DNA from: Ehretia macrophylla
Lineage: Eukaryota > Streptophyta > Magnoliopsida > Boraginales > Ehretiaceae
Reading direction: 5' to 3'
DNA length: 64,000 nt
Assembly (NCBI GenBank): GCA_037974665.1
Contig: CM075771.1
Location: forward strand, 40,780,425-40,844,424
A model generated the notes under the pieces. That model did no database searches. It was not told where the DNA came from and saw only the letters and a program-made list of their open reading frames with translations. The first letter of the stretch is position 1; each line of letters opens with the position of its first letter. Position numbers and translations under genes: made by a program. Positions 48,835-60,544 of this stretch are shown here, in pieces.

Positions 48835-48965
48835 GCCCTCGGTTTGCGGGCTCGGCCTGTACGTGAAACGAAGTTGTCTTGCCCAATGTTCTGTGGGCTT
48901 CGATAATATGGATTTGGTGGATAAAGTATCTTGGCAACCCTAACCAGGGCAAAAAAAATTGAAAA

Positions 48966-49085
48966 GGGGGTACAACATGAGGACTTCCCAGCGGGTCACC
49001 CATCCTAGTACTACTCTCGCCCAAGCACGCTTAACTTCGGAGTTCTACTGGTATCAGGTGCATTAGTGCTGGTATGATCACACCC
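48966..49085 (-). rRNA. 5S rRNA gene copy 51, diverged 5' half
   Basis: Full length, about 9 substitutions, with a cluster at ctactggtatcagg and gatcacac at the 5' end. The TATA-like box is cctatttg. Probably weak or silent. Confidence 0.87.
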
Positions 49086-49642
49086 GTCATGTTGAGGGCA
49101 CAATTCCTATTTGTGTTAATGGTTCATAGTGCCAGCCTAGAGAGATGGCCCATTCAACAGGCCCAATGGGCTTAACGATAACCCATCTACTTCAACAACG
49201 CAGCATCCTCGCAAGACGTGATATCGAAACGTTATAGGGCCCTCTAATGTCCAGCGAGCCATGTTGTCGTCCTTTTAACAGCTCACGATGTACAATCCGG
49301 GACGGAAAAACAGAGCTAAAGAAGAAAACTCGAATGAAACTAATGAAAACGTTCGATTATGGGCTCCAAAAAGGGGCACAGCGAGCAAGCTGGCTGCCCC
49401 CGTCGTAGAGCTCTCAGAGATCTTTACGACGGTATGCTGTGCACCGCATAACTCTTTACGTATCAAAAGTTATGGGCACCGGAGCGACGGAGACCTGGTC
49501 ACAAACCCAACGCCCTCGGTTTACGGGCCCGGCCTCTACATGAAGCGAAGTTGTCTTGCCCAATGTTCCGTGGGATTCGGTAATAGAGATTTGGTGGATA
49601 AAGTATCTTGGCAACCCTAACCAGGGCAAAAAAAATTGAAAA

Positions 49643-49762
49643 AAGGGTGCAACATGAGGACTTTCCAGCGGGTCACCCATCCTAGTACAACTCTAGCCCA
49701 AGCACACTTAACTTCAGAGTTCTAATGGGATCCGGTGCATTAGTGTTGGTATGATCGCATCC
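49643..49762 (-). rRNA. 5S rRNA gene copy 52, diverged
   Basis: About 12 substitutions, spread over the whole gene (aagggtgc, acatgag, tttccagcg, tacaactctag, cacactt, cttcag, gttgg, gcatcc). Confidence 0.86.
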
Positions 49763-50319
49763 GTTATGTTGAGGGCACAATTCCTATATGTGTTAATGGT
49801 TCATAGTGCCAGCCTAGAGAGATGGCCCATTCAAGAGGCCCAATGTGCTTAACGACAACTCATCCGCTTCAACAATACAGCATCCTAGCAAGACGTGATA
49901 TCGACAGGTTGTAGGGCCGTCTGATGTCCCGCGAGTCAGGTTTTGGTCCTTTTAACAGCTCAAGACGTACGATCCGGGACGGAATAACAGAGCAAAAGAA
50001 GAAAAGTGGAATGAAACTGATGAAAACGTTCGATTTTGGGCTCCAAAAATGGGTACAGCGAGCAAGATGGCTGCCCCCTTTGTAGAGCTCTCAGAGAGCT
50101 TTGCAACGGTATGCTGTGCGCCGCGTAACTCCTTACGGATCAAAAGTTATGGGCACCGGAGTGACAGAGACCTGGTCACAAACCCTACGCCCTCGGTTTG
50201 CACGCCCGTAATCTACGTGAAGCGAAGTTGTCTTCCCCAATGTTCCGTGGGATTCGGTAATAGAGATTTGGTGGATAAAGTATCTTGGCAACCCTAACCA
50301 GGGCAAAAAAAATTGAAAA

Positions 50320-50438
50320 GGGGGTGCAGCACGAGGACTTCCCAGGGGTCACCCATCCTAGTACTACTGTCGCCCAAGCACGGTTAACTTCGGAGTTCTG
50401 ATGGGATCCGGTGCATTAGTGCAGGTATGATCACACCC
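50320..50438 (-). rRNA. 5S rRNA gene copy 53, 1-nt deletion
   Basis: 119 nt, one G lost in the C box run, plus tgcagcac, actgtcg, cacggtt, gcagg and gatcac. Confidence 0.88.
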
Positions 50439-50995
50439 GTCATGTTGATGGCACAATTCCTATATGTGTTAACGGTTCACAGTGCCAGCCTAGAGAGATG
50501 GCCCATTCAAAAGGCACAATGGGCTTAACGACAACCCATCTGCTTCGACAATGCAGCATCCTCGCAAGACGTGATATCAACATGTTGTAGGGCCCTCTGA
50601 TGTCCCGCAAGTCATGTTGTCGTCGTTTTAACAGCTCATGACGTACGATCCGGGATGAAAAAATATAGCAAAAAAAGAAAAGTGTACTGAAACTGATGAA
50701 AATATACGAATTTGGGCTCCAAAAAGGGGCAAAACGAGCAATCTAGCTGCCCCCATCGTATAGCTCTCAGAGAGCTTTGCAACGGTATGTTGTGCACCGC
50801 ATAACTCCTTACGGTTTAAAAGTTATGGGCACAGGAGCGACGGAGGCCTGGTCACAAACCATACGCCCTCGGTTTGCCGGCCCGACCTCTACGTGAAGCG
50901 AAGTTGTCTTGCCCAATGTTCCGTGCGATTCGGTGATATAGATTTGGTGGATAAAGTATCTTGGCAACCCTAACCAGGAAAAAAAAAATTGAAAA

Positions 50996-51115
50996 TGGGG
51001 TGCAACACGGGTACTTCCTAGGGGGTTACCCATCCTAGTACTACTCTCACACAAGCACGATTAAATTCGGAGTTTTGATGGGATCCGGTGCATTAGTGCT
51101 GGTATGGTCGCACCC
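50996..51115 (-). rRNA. 5S rRNA gene copy 54, diverged
   Basis: About 11 substitutions, including the IE CpG plus a second change (ctcacaca), and cgattaaattc in the A box. The TATA-like box is cctatacg. Confidence 0.86.
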
Positions 51116-51670
51116 GTCATGTTGAGGGCATAATTCCTATACGTGTTAATTGTTCACAGAGCCAGCCTAGTGTGATGGCCCATTCAAAAGGCCCAATGGG
51201 CTTAACGACAACCCATCCGCTTCAACAACGCAGCATCCTCGTAAGACGTGATATCAACACGTTGTAGAGCCCTCTGATGTCCCGCATGTCAGGTTGTCAT
51301 CCTTTTAACAGCTCACGACGTACGATCCGGGACGGAAAAACAGAGCAAAAGAAGAAAAGTGGACTGAAACTAATGAAAATGTTCAATTTTGGGCTCCAAA
51401 CACAAGCACAGCGGGCAACCTGGCTGCCCCCTTCGTAGAGCTCTCAGAGAGCTTTGTAACGGTATGTTGTGCGCCGTGTAACTCCTTACGGATCAAAAGT
51501 TAAGGGCACCAGAGCGATGGAGACCTGGTCAAAAACCCTAAGCTCTCAGTTTGCGGGCCCGGCCACTATGTTAAGCGAAGTTGTCTTGCCGAATGTTCCG
51601 TGGGATCGGTAATAGAGATTTGGTGGTTAAAGTATCTCGGCAACCCTAACTAGGGCAAAAAAAATTGAAA

Positions 51671-51790
51671 AGGGGTGCAACACGAGGACTTCCCAAGGGG
51701 TCACCAATCCTAGTACTACTCTCGCCCACGCACGCTTAACTTCGGAGTTCTGATGGGATCCGGTGCATTAGTGCTGGTATGATCGCACCC
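51671..51790 (-). rRNA. 5S rRNA gene copy 55
   Basis: Full length, about 4 substitutions (accaatcc and cccacgc are the main ones). Confidence 0.91.
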
Positions 51791-52347
51791 GTCATGTTGA
51801 GGGCACAATTCCTATATGTGTTAACGGTTTACAGTGCCAGCCTAGATTGATGGCCCATTCAAAAGGCCAAATGGGCTTAACGACAACCCATCCGCTTTAA
51901 CAACGCAGCATCCTCGCAAGACGTGATATCGACACGTTGTAGGGCCGTCTGATATCCGGTGAGTCATGTTGTCATCCTTTTAACAGCTCACGACGTACAA
52001 TCCGGGACGAAAAAATAGATCAAAAGGAGAAAAGTGGAATGAAATTGATGAAAACGTTTGATTTTGGGCTCCAAAAATAGGCAAAGTGAGCAATCTAGCT
52101 GCCTCCGTCACAGAGCTCTCAGAGAGCTTTGCAACGGTATGCTGTGCGCAGTGTAACTCCTTACGGATCGAAAGTTATGGGCACCGGAGCGACGGAGGCC
52201 AGGTCACAAACCCTACGCCGTCGGTTTGCAGGCCCGGCCTCTACGTGAAGCAAAGTTGTATTGCCCAATGTTCCATGGGATTTGGTCATAGAGATTTGGT
52301 GGATAAAGCATCTTGGCAACCCTAACCAGGGCAAAAAAAATTGAAAA

Positions 52348-52467
52348 GGGGGAGCAACACGGGTACTTCCAAGGGGGTCACCCATCCTAGTACTACTCTC
52401 GCCCAAGCACGCTTAACTTTGGAGTTCTGATGGGATCCGGTGCATTAGTGCTGGTATGATCGCACCC
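52348..52467 (-). rRNA. 5S rRNA gene copy 56
   Basis: Full length, about 5 substitutions. The IE and A box are intact, with ctttgg after them. Confidence 0.9.
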
Positions 52468-53024
52468 GTCATGTTTAGGGCATAATTCCTATATGTGTTA
52501 ATGGCTCACAGAGCCAGCCTAGAGAGATGGCCCATTGAAACGGCCCAATGGGCTTAACGACAACCCATCCGCTTCAACAACGCACCATCCTCACAAGAAG
52601 TGATAACGGCACGTTGTAGGGCCCTCTGATGTCCCGCGAGTCAGGCTGTCATCCTTTTAACAGCTCACGACTTTCGATCCTGGATGAAAAAATAGAGCGA
52701 AAGAAGAAAAGTGGACTGAAACTGATGAAAACGTTCGATATTGGGCTCCAACTATGGGCAAAGCGGGCAAGCTGGCCGCCCCATTCGTAGAGCTCTCAGA
52801 GAGCTTTGCAACGGTATGCTGTGCGCCACATAACTCCTTACGGATAAAAAGTTATGGGCACCGGAGCGACGGAGACCTGGTCGCAAACCCTACGCCCTCG
52901 GTTTGTGGGCCCGACCTTTACGTTAACCGATGTTGTTTTGCCCAATGTTATGTAGGATTTGGTAATAGAGATTTGGGGGATAAAGTATCTTGGCAACCCT
53001 AACCAGGGCAAAAAAAATTGAAAA

Positions 53025-53144
53025 TGGGGTGCAACACGAGGATTTCCCAGGTGGTCACCCATCCTAGTACTACTCTCCCCCAAGCACGCTTAACTTCGTA
53101 GTTCTGATTGGATCCGGTGCATTAGTGCTGGTATGATCGCATCC
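53025..53144 (-). rRNA. 5S rRNA gene copy 57
   Basis: About 7 substitutions. Its ctcccccaag, cgtag and gattgg pattern is shared with copy 68 at 60425. Confidence 0.88.
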
Positions 53145-53701
53145 GTCATGTTGAGGGCACAATTTCTATATGTGTTAACTGTTCACAGTCCCAGCTTAGA
53201 GAGATGGCCCATTCAAAATGCCCAATGGGCTTAACGACAACCCATCTGCTTAAACAACGCAGCATCCTCAAAAGATGTGATATCGACACGTTTTAGTGCT
53301 CTCTGATGTCCAGCGAGTCAGGTTGTCGTACTTTTAACAGCTCACGACGTACGATCCGGGATGGAAAAACAAAGCAAAAGAAGTAAAGTGGCCTGAAATT
53401 GATGAAAAAGTTCAATCTTGGGCTCCAAAAGTGTGCACAGCGAGCAAGCTGGCTGCCCCCGTCGTAGAGCTCTGAGAGAGCTCTACAAAAGTATGTTGTC
53501 CGTCGTGTAACTCCTTACAGATCAAAAGTTATGGGCACCAGAGCGACGGAGACCTGGTCACAAACCCTACGCCCTCGGTTTGCTGGCCCGGCCTCTACGT
53601 GAAGCAAAGTTGTCTTGCCCAATGTTCCGTGGGATTCGGTAATAGAGATTTGGTGGATAAAGTATCTAGGCAACCCTAACCAGGGCAAAAAAAATTGAAA
53701 A

Positions 53702-53821
53702 GGGGGTGCAACACGAGGACATCCCAGGGGGTCACCCATCCTAGTACTACTCTCACCCAAGCAAGCTTAAACTCGGAGTTCTGATGGGATCCGGTGCATT
53801 AGTACTGGTATGATCGTACCC
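53702..53821 (-). rRNA. 5S rRNA gene copy 58
   Basis: About 7 substitutions, with the IE CpG to CA and caagcttaaactc in the A box. It pairs with copy 69. Confidence 0.88.
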
Positions 53822-54378
53822 GTCATGTTGAGGGCATAATTCCTATATGTGTTAACGGTTCACAGTGCCAGCGTAGGGAGATGGCCCATTCAAAAGGCCC
53901 AATGGGCTTAACGACAACCCATCTGCTTCAACAACGCAGCATCCTCGCAAGACGTGATATTGACACGTTGTAGGGCCCTCTGATGTATTGTGAGTCAGGT
54001 TGTCATCCTTTTAACAGCTCACAACGTACGATCTGGGACAGAAAAACAGGGCAAAAGAAGAAAAGTGTCCTAAAACTGATGATAATGTTCGATTTTCGGC
54101 TCCAAAAATGAGCACAACGAGCAAGCTCGCTGCCCTCGTCGTAGAGCTATCAGAGAGCTCTGCAATGGTACGATGTGCACTGCGTAACTCCTTACAGATC
54201 AAAAGTTATGGGCACCGGAGCGACGGAGGCCTGGTCACAAACCATACGCCCTCGGTTTGCGGGCCCGACCTCTACGTGAAGAGAAGTTGTTTTGCCCAAT
54301 GTTCCATGTGATTCGGTAATAGAGATTTGGTGGATAAAGTATCTTGGCAACCCTAACCAGGGCAAAAAAAATTGAAAT

Positions 54379-54498
54379 GGGGGTGCAACACGAGGACTTC
54401 CTAAGGGGTTACCCATCCTAGTACTACTCTCGCCCAAGCAAGCTTAACTTCGGAGTTCTGATCGGATCCGGTGCATTAGTGCTGGTATGATCATATCC
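54379..54498 (-). rRNA. 5S rRNA gene copy 59
   Basis: About 8 substitutions (cctaagggg, caagctt, gatcgg, gatcatatcc). It pairs with copy 70. Confidence 0.88.
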
Positions 54499-55054
54499 AT
54501 CATGTTGAGGGTACAATTCCTATATGTGTTAACGGTTCACAATGCCAGCCTAGAGAGATGGCCCATTCAAAATGCCCAATGGGCTTAACGACAACCCATC
54601 CGCTTCAACAACGCAGCATCCTCGCAAGACGTGATATCGACACGTTGTAGGGCCTCTGATGTCCCGCGAGTCATGTTGTCATCCTTTTAACAGCTCACGA
54701 CGTATGATCCGAAACGGAAAAATAGAGCAAAAGAAGAAAAGTGGACTGAAACTGATGAAAACATTTGATTTTGGGCTCCAAAAATGGGCACAATGAGCAA
54801 TCTAGCTGCGCGCGTTGTAGAGCTCTCGGAGATCTTTGCAACGGTATGCTGTGCGCCGTGTAACTCCTTACGGATCAATAGTTATGGGCCTCGGAGCGAC
54901 GGAGGCCTGGTCACAAACCCTACGCCCTCGGTTTGCCGGCCCGGCCTCTACGTGAAACGAAGTTGTCTTGCCCAATGTTTCGTGGGATTCGTTCATAGAG
55001 ATTTGGTAGATAAAGTATCTTGGCAACCCTAACCAGGGCAAAAAAAATTGAAAA

Positions 55055-55174
55055 TGGGGTGCAACATGAGTACTTCCAAAGGGGTTACCCATCCTAGTAC
55101 TACTCTCGCCCAAGTACGCTTAACTTCTGAGTTCTGATGGGATCCGGTGCATTAGTGCTGGTATGATCACACCC
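55055..55174 (-). rRNA. 5S rRNA gene copy 60, diverged
   Basis: About 10 substitutions (acatgagtac, ccaaagggg, gtacgctt, cttctg, gatcac). It pairs with copy 71. Confidence 0.87.
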
Positions 55175-55693
55175 GTCTTGTTTAGGGCGTAATTCCTATA
55201 TGTGTTAATGGTTCACAGAGCCAGCCTAGAGAGATGGCCCATTCAAAAGCCCAATGGGCTTAACGACAACCCATCTGCTTCGACAACGCAGCATCCTCGC
55301 AAGACGTGATATCGACACGTTGTAGGGCCCTCTGATGTCCCGCGAGTCATGTTGTCGTCCTTTTAACAGCTCACGATGTACGACCTGGGACGAAAAAATA
55401 GAGCAAAAGAAGAAAAGTGGATTGAAACTGATGAAAACATTCAATTTTGGGCTCCGAAAACGGGCAAAACGAGCTTTGCAACAGTATATTGTGCACCTCG
55501 TAACTCCTTACTGCTTAAAAGTTATGGGCACAAGAGCGACGGAGGCTTGGTCACAAACCATACGTCCTCGGTTTGCCGGCCCAACCTCTACGTGAAGCGA
55601 AGTTGTCTTGCCCAATGTTCCGTGGGATTCGGTGATATAGGTTTGGTGGATAAAGCATCTTGGCAACCCTAACCAGGGAAAAAAAATTGAAAA
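55175..55693 (-). repeat. 5S spacer with a 38-bp deletion
   Basis: The unit is 639 bp. At about 55466-55480 the sequence reads aaaacgagctttgc, so the stretch from aagctggctg through the gagctctc inverted repeat is missing. GAGC occurs at both original ends, so a microhomology deletion is likely. Confidence 0.85.
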
Positions 55694-55813
55694 GGGGGTG
55701 CAACACGGGTACTTCCCAGGGGGTCACCAATCCTAGTACTACTCTCACCCAAGCACGCTTAACTTAGGAGTTCTGATGGGATCCGGTGCATTAGTGCTGG
55801 TATGGTCGCACCC
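55694..55813 (-). rRNA. 5S rRNA gene copy 61
   Basis: About 6 substitutions (cgggtac, accaatcc, IE CpG to CA, cttagg, ggtcgc). It shares cacgggtac and tatggtcgc with copy 54, a likely relative. Confidence 0.89.
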
Positions 55814-56370
55814 GTCATGTTGAGGGCATAATTCCTATATGTGTTAATTGTTCACAGAGCCAGCCTAGAGTGATGGCCCATTCAAAAGGCCCAATGGGCT
55901 TAACGAAAACCCATCCGCTTCAATAATGCAGCATCCTCGCAAGACGTGATATCAACACGTTGTAGGGCCCACGGAAGTCCCGCGAGTCATGTTGTCGTCC
56001 TTTTAACAACTCACGACGTACGATCCGGGAAGGAAAAACAGAGCAAAAGAAGAAAAGTGGACTGAAACTACTGAAAACATTCGATTTTGGGCTCCAAACA
56101 TGGGCACGGCGGGCAAGCTGGCTGCCCCCTTCGTAGAGCTCTCAAAGAGCTTTGTAACGGTATGCTGCGCGCCGCGTAACTCCTTACGGATCAAAAGTTA
56201 TGGGCACCGGAGCGATGGAGACCTTGTGACAAATCCTACGCCCTCGGTTTGCGGGCCCGGCCTCTACGTGAAGCGAAGTTGTCTTGCCCAATGTTCCGTG
56301 GGATTCGGTAATAGAGATTTGGTGGATAAAGTATCTTGGCAACCCTAACCAGTGCAAAAAATATTGAAAA

Positions 56371-56489
56371 GGGGGTGCAGCACGAGGACTTCCCAGGGGT
56401 CACCCATCCTAGTACTACTCTCACCCAAGAATGCTTAACTTGGGAGTTCTGATGCGATCTGGTGCATTAGTTCTAGTATGATCGCACCC
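56371..56489 (-). rRNA. 5S rRNA gene copy 62 (repeat type 1)
   Basis: 119 nt. One G is lost in the C box, the IE CpG is CA, and agaatgctt in the A box plus gatgcgatctgg are further changes. Given the damage to every control element, it is probably a pseudogene that has been amplified. Confidence 0.87.
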
Positions 56490-57045
56490 GTCATGTTGAG
56501 GGCACAATTCCTATATGTGTTAACGGTTCATAGTGCCTGCCTAGAGAGATGGCCCATTCAAAAGGCCCAATGGGATTAACGACAACCCATCCGCTTCAAC
56601 AACACAGCATACTCGCAAGACGTCATATCGACACGTTGTAGGGCCCTCTGATGTCCAGCAAGTCATGTTGTCGTCCTTTTAATAGCTCACGACGTACAAT
56701 CCGGGGCCGAAAAACTGAGCAAAAGAAGAAAAGTCAACAGAAACTGATGAAAACGTTAGATTTTGGGCTCCAAAAAGGGTACAACGAGCAAGCTGGCTGC
56801 CCCCGTCGTAGAGCTCTCAGAGAGCTTTGCAACGGTATGCTGTGCGCCGCGTAACTCCTTACGGATCAAAAGTTATGGGCACCGGAGCGACGGAGACCTG
56901 GTCAAAAACCCTACGCCCTCGGTTTACGGGCCCGGCCTATATGTGAAGCGAAGTTGTCTTGCCCAATGTTCCATGGGATTTGGTAATAGAGATTTGGGGG
57001 ATAAAGTATCTTGGCAACCCTAACCAGGGCAAAAAAAATTGAAAA

Positions 57046-57165
57046 GGAGGTGCAACACGAGGACTTCCCAGGGGGTCACCCATCTTAGTACAACTCTCGC
57101 CCAAGCACGCTTAACTTCGGAGTTCTGGTGGGATCCGGTGCATTAGTGCTGGTATGATCGCATCC
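57046..57165 (-). rRNA. 5S rRNA gene copy 63 (repeat type 2)
   Basis: About 5 substitutions (ggaggtgc, tcttag, tacaac, ctggtg, gcatcc). The IE and A box are intact. Confidence 0.9.
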
Positions 57166-57721
57166 ATCATGTTGAGGGCACAATTCCTATATGTGTTAAC
57201 AGTTCACAGTCCCAGCTTAGAGAGATAGCCCATTCAAAATGCCCAATGGGCTTAATGACAACCCATCCGCTTCAACATCGCAGCATCCTCACAATACGTG
57301 ATATAGACATGTTATAGGACCCACTGATGTCCAGGAGTCAGGTTGTCGTACTTTTAACAGCTAACGACTTTCGATCCTGGACGAAAAAATAAAGCAAAAG
57401 AAGAAAAGTGGCATGAAATTGATGAAAAAGTCCAATCTTGGGCTCCAAAAGCATGCACAGCGAGCAAGCTGGCTGCCCTCGTCGTAGAGCTCTCAGAGAG
57501 CTTTACAATGGTATGTTGTGCGTCACGTAACTCCTTACGGATCAAAAGTTATGGGCGCCAGAGCGACGGAGACCTGGTCACAAACCCTACGTCCTCGGTT
57601 TGCGGGCCCGGCCTCTACGTGAAGCGAAGTTGTCTTGCCCAATGTTCCGTGGGATTCGGTAATAGAGATTTGGTGGATAAAGTATCTTGGCAACCCTAAC
57701 CAGGGCAAAAAATATTGAAAA

Positions 57722-57840
57722 GGGGGTGCAGCACGAGGACTTCCCAGGGGTCACCCATCCTAGTACTACTCTCACCCAAGAATGCTTAACTTGGGAGTTC
57801 TGATGCGATCTGGTGCATTAGTTCTAGTATGATCGCACCC
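57722..57840 (-). rRNA. 5S rRNA gene copy 64 (repeat type 1)
   Basis: 119 nt, identical or nearly so to copy 62, including all its private changes. The terminator has the same aaaaaatatt form. Confidence 0.87.
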
Positions 57841-58396
57841 GTCATGTTAAGGGCACAATTCCTATATGTGTTAACGGTTCATAGTGCCTGCCTAGAGAGA
57901 TGGCCCATTCAAAAGGCCCAATGGGCTTAATGACAACCCATCCGCTTCAACAACACAGCATACTCGCAAGACGTGATATCGACACGTTGTAGGGCCCTCT
58001 GATGTCCAGCAAGTCATGTTGTCGTCCTTTTAACAGCTCACGACGTACAATCCGGGGCCAAAAAACTGAGCAAAAGAAGAAAAGTCAACTGAAACTGATG
58101 AAAACGTTAGATTTTGGGCTCCAAAAAGGGTACGGCGAGCAAGCTGGCTGCCCCCGTCGTAGAACTCTCAGAGAGCTTTGCGACGGTATGCTGTGCGCCG
58201 CGTAACTCCTTACGGATCAAAAGTTATGGGCACCGGAGCGACGGAGACCTAGTCAAAAACCCTACGCCCTCGGTTTACGGGCCCGGCCTCTACGTGAAGC
58301 GAAGTTGTCTTGCCCAATGTTCCATGGGATTTGGTAATAGAGATTTTGGGGATAAAGTATCTTGGCAACCCTAACCAGGGCAAAAAAAATTGAAAA

Positions 58397-58516
58397 GGGG
58401 GTGCAACACGAGGACTTCCCATGGGGTCACCCATCCTAGTACAACTCTCGCCCAAGCACGCTTAACTTCGGAGTTCTGGTGGGATCCGGTGCATTAGTGA
58501 TGGTATGATCGCATCC
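58397..58516 (-). rRNA. 5S rRNA gene copy 65 (repeat type 2)
   Basis: About 5 substitutions, sharing tacaac, ctggtg and gcatcc with copy 63; gtgatgg is its own. Confidence 0.9.
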
Positions 58517-59072
58517 GTCATGTTGAGGGCAAAATTCCTATATGTGTTAACGGATCACAGTCCCAGCTTAGAGAAATGGCCCATTCAAAATGCCCAATGG
58601 GCTTAATGACAACCCATCCGCTTCAACATCGCAGCATCCTCACAATACGTGATATAGACATGTTATAGGACCCACTGATGTCCAGGAGTCAGGTTGTCGT
58701 ACTTTTAACAGCTCACGACTTTCGATCCTGGATGAAAAAACAGAGCAAAAGAAGAAAAGTGGCATGAAATTGATGAAAAAGTTCAATCTTGGGCTCCAAA
58801 AGCATGCACAGCGAGCAAGCTGGCTTCCCCCGTCGTAGAGCTCTCATAGAGCTTTACAATGGTATGTTGTACGCCACGTAACTCCTTACGGATCAAAAGT
58901 TATGGGTGCCAGAGCGACGGAGACCTAGTCACAAACCCTACGTCCTCCGTTTGCGGGCCCGGCCTCTACGTGAAGCGAAGTTGTCTTGCCCAATGTTCCG
59001 TGGGATTCGGTAATAGAGATTTGGTGGATAAAGTATCTTGGCAACCCTAACCAGGGCAAAAAATATTGAAAA

Positions 59073-59191
59073 GGGGGTGCAGTAAGAGGACTTCCCAAGG
59101 GTCACCCATCCTAGTACTACTCTCACCCAAGAATGCTTAACTTGGGAGTTCTGATGCGATCTGGTGCATTAGTTCTAGTATGATCGCACCC
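59073..59191 (-). rRNA. 5S rRNA gene copy 66 (repeat type 1)
   Basis: 119 nt, like copies 62 and 64 in the 5' two thirds, but with tgcagtaagagg at the 3' end, a later change in this copy. Confidence 0.86.
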
Positions 59192-59747
59192 GTCATGTTG
59201 AGGGCACAATTCCTATATGTGTTAATGGTTCATAGTGCCTGCCTAGAGAGATGGCCCATTCAAATGGCCCAATGGGCTTAACGACAACCCATCCGCTTCA
59301 ACAACACAGCATACTCGCAAGACGTGATATCGACACGTTGTAGGGCCCTCTGATGTCCAGCAAGTCATGTTGTCGTCCTTTTAACAGCTCACGACGTACA
59401 ATCCGGGGCCAAAAAACTGAGCAAAAGAAGAAAATTCAACAGAAACTGATGAAAACGTTAGATTTTGGGCTCCAAAAAGGGTACAGCGAGCAAGCTGGCT
59501 GCCCCCGTCGTAGAGCTCTCAGAGAGCTTTGCAACGGTATGCTGTGCGCTGCGTAACTCCTTACGGATCAAAAGTTATGGGCACCGGAGCGACGGAGACC
59601 TGGTCAAAAACCCTACGCCCTCGGTTTACGGGCCCGGCCTCTACGTGAAGCGAAGTTGTCTTGCCCAATGTTCCATGGGATTTGGTAATAGAGATTTGGG
59701 GGATAAAGTATCTTGGCAACCCTAACCAGGGCAAAAAAAATTGAAAA

Positions 59748-59867
59748 GGGGCTGCAACACGAGGACTTCCCAAGGGGTCACCCATCCTAGTACTACTCTC
59801 GCCCAAGCACGCTTAACTTCGGTGTTCTGATGGGATCTGGTGCATTAGTGCTGGTATGATCGTACCC
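59748..59867 (-). rRNA. 5S rRNA gene copy 67
   Basis: About 5 substitutions (ctgcaac, caagggg, cggtg, tctgg, gatcgta). It stands where repeat type 2 is expected but lacks that type's markers, so the higher-order repeat ends here. The TATA-like box is cctatatttg. Confidence 0.89.
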
Positions 59868-60424
59868 GTCATGTTGAGGGCACAATTCCTATATTTGTTA
59901 ACGGTTCATAGTGCCAGCCTAGAGAGATGGCCCATTCAAAAGGCCCAATGGGCTTAACGACAACCCATCCGCTTCAACAACACAGCATCCTCGCATGATG
60001 TGATATCGACACGTTGTAGGGCCCTCTAATGTCCCGCGAGTCAGGATGTCGTCCTTTTAACAGCTCACGACGTACGATCACAGAGGGAAAAACAGAGCGA
60101 AAGAAGAAAAGTGGACTGAAACTGATGAAAACGTTCGATATTGGGCTCCAACCATGGGCAAAGCGGGCAAGCTGGCTGCCCCATTCGTAGAGCTCTCAGA
60201 GAGCTTTGCAACGGTATGTTGTGCGCCACATAACTCCTTACGGATAAAAAGTTATGGGCACCGGAGCGACGGAGACCTGGTTGCAAACCCTACGCCCGCA
60301 ATTTGTGGGCCCGACCTCTACGTGAAGCGAAGTTGTCTTGCCCAATGTTCCGTGGTATTTGGTAATAGAGATTTAGGGGATAAAGTATCTTGGCAACCCT
60401 AACCAGGGTAAAAAAAATTGAAAA

Positions 60425-60544
60425 TGGGGTGCAACACGAGGACTTCCCAGGTGGTCACCCATCCTAGTACTACTCTCCCCCAAGCACGCTTAACTTCGTA
60501 GTTCTGATTGGATCCGGTGCATTAGTGCTGGTATGATCGCATCC
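60425..60544 (-). rRNA. 5S rRNA gene copy 68
   Basis: About 6 substitutions, nearly the same set as copy 57 (aggtggtc, ctccccc, cgtag, gattgg, gcatcc). Confidence 0.89.

Larger units (their letters stand above)
52680..55200. repeat. Multi-unit duplication, copy 1 (partner at +7400)
   Basis: About 2.5 kb that recurs at about 60080-62600. All four 5S genes inside (53025, 53702, 54379, 55055) have partners exactly 7400 bp away (60425, 61102, 61779, 62455) that share private variants: ctcccccaag with gattgg, agtactggtatgatcgta, cttcctaagg with gatcata, and cttccaaa with gtttaggg. It starts at the shared cgatattgggctccaac region. Confidence 0.85.
56240..59800. repeat. Higher-order repeat, two 5S units of 1351 bp, about 2.6 copies
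   Basis: 5S genes at 56371, 57722 and 59073 share one set of variants (119-nt form, agaatgctt, cttggg, gatgcgatctgg, gttctag, and tgcagcac in the first two). Those at 57046 and 58397 share another (tacaactc, ctggtggg, gcatcc). The spacers alternate in step: cagcaagtcatg with ggggcc, versus atatagacatgttatagg. All same-type genes are exactly 1351 bp apart, so a pair of units was duplicated in tandem more than once, recently. Confidence 0.92.
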
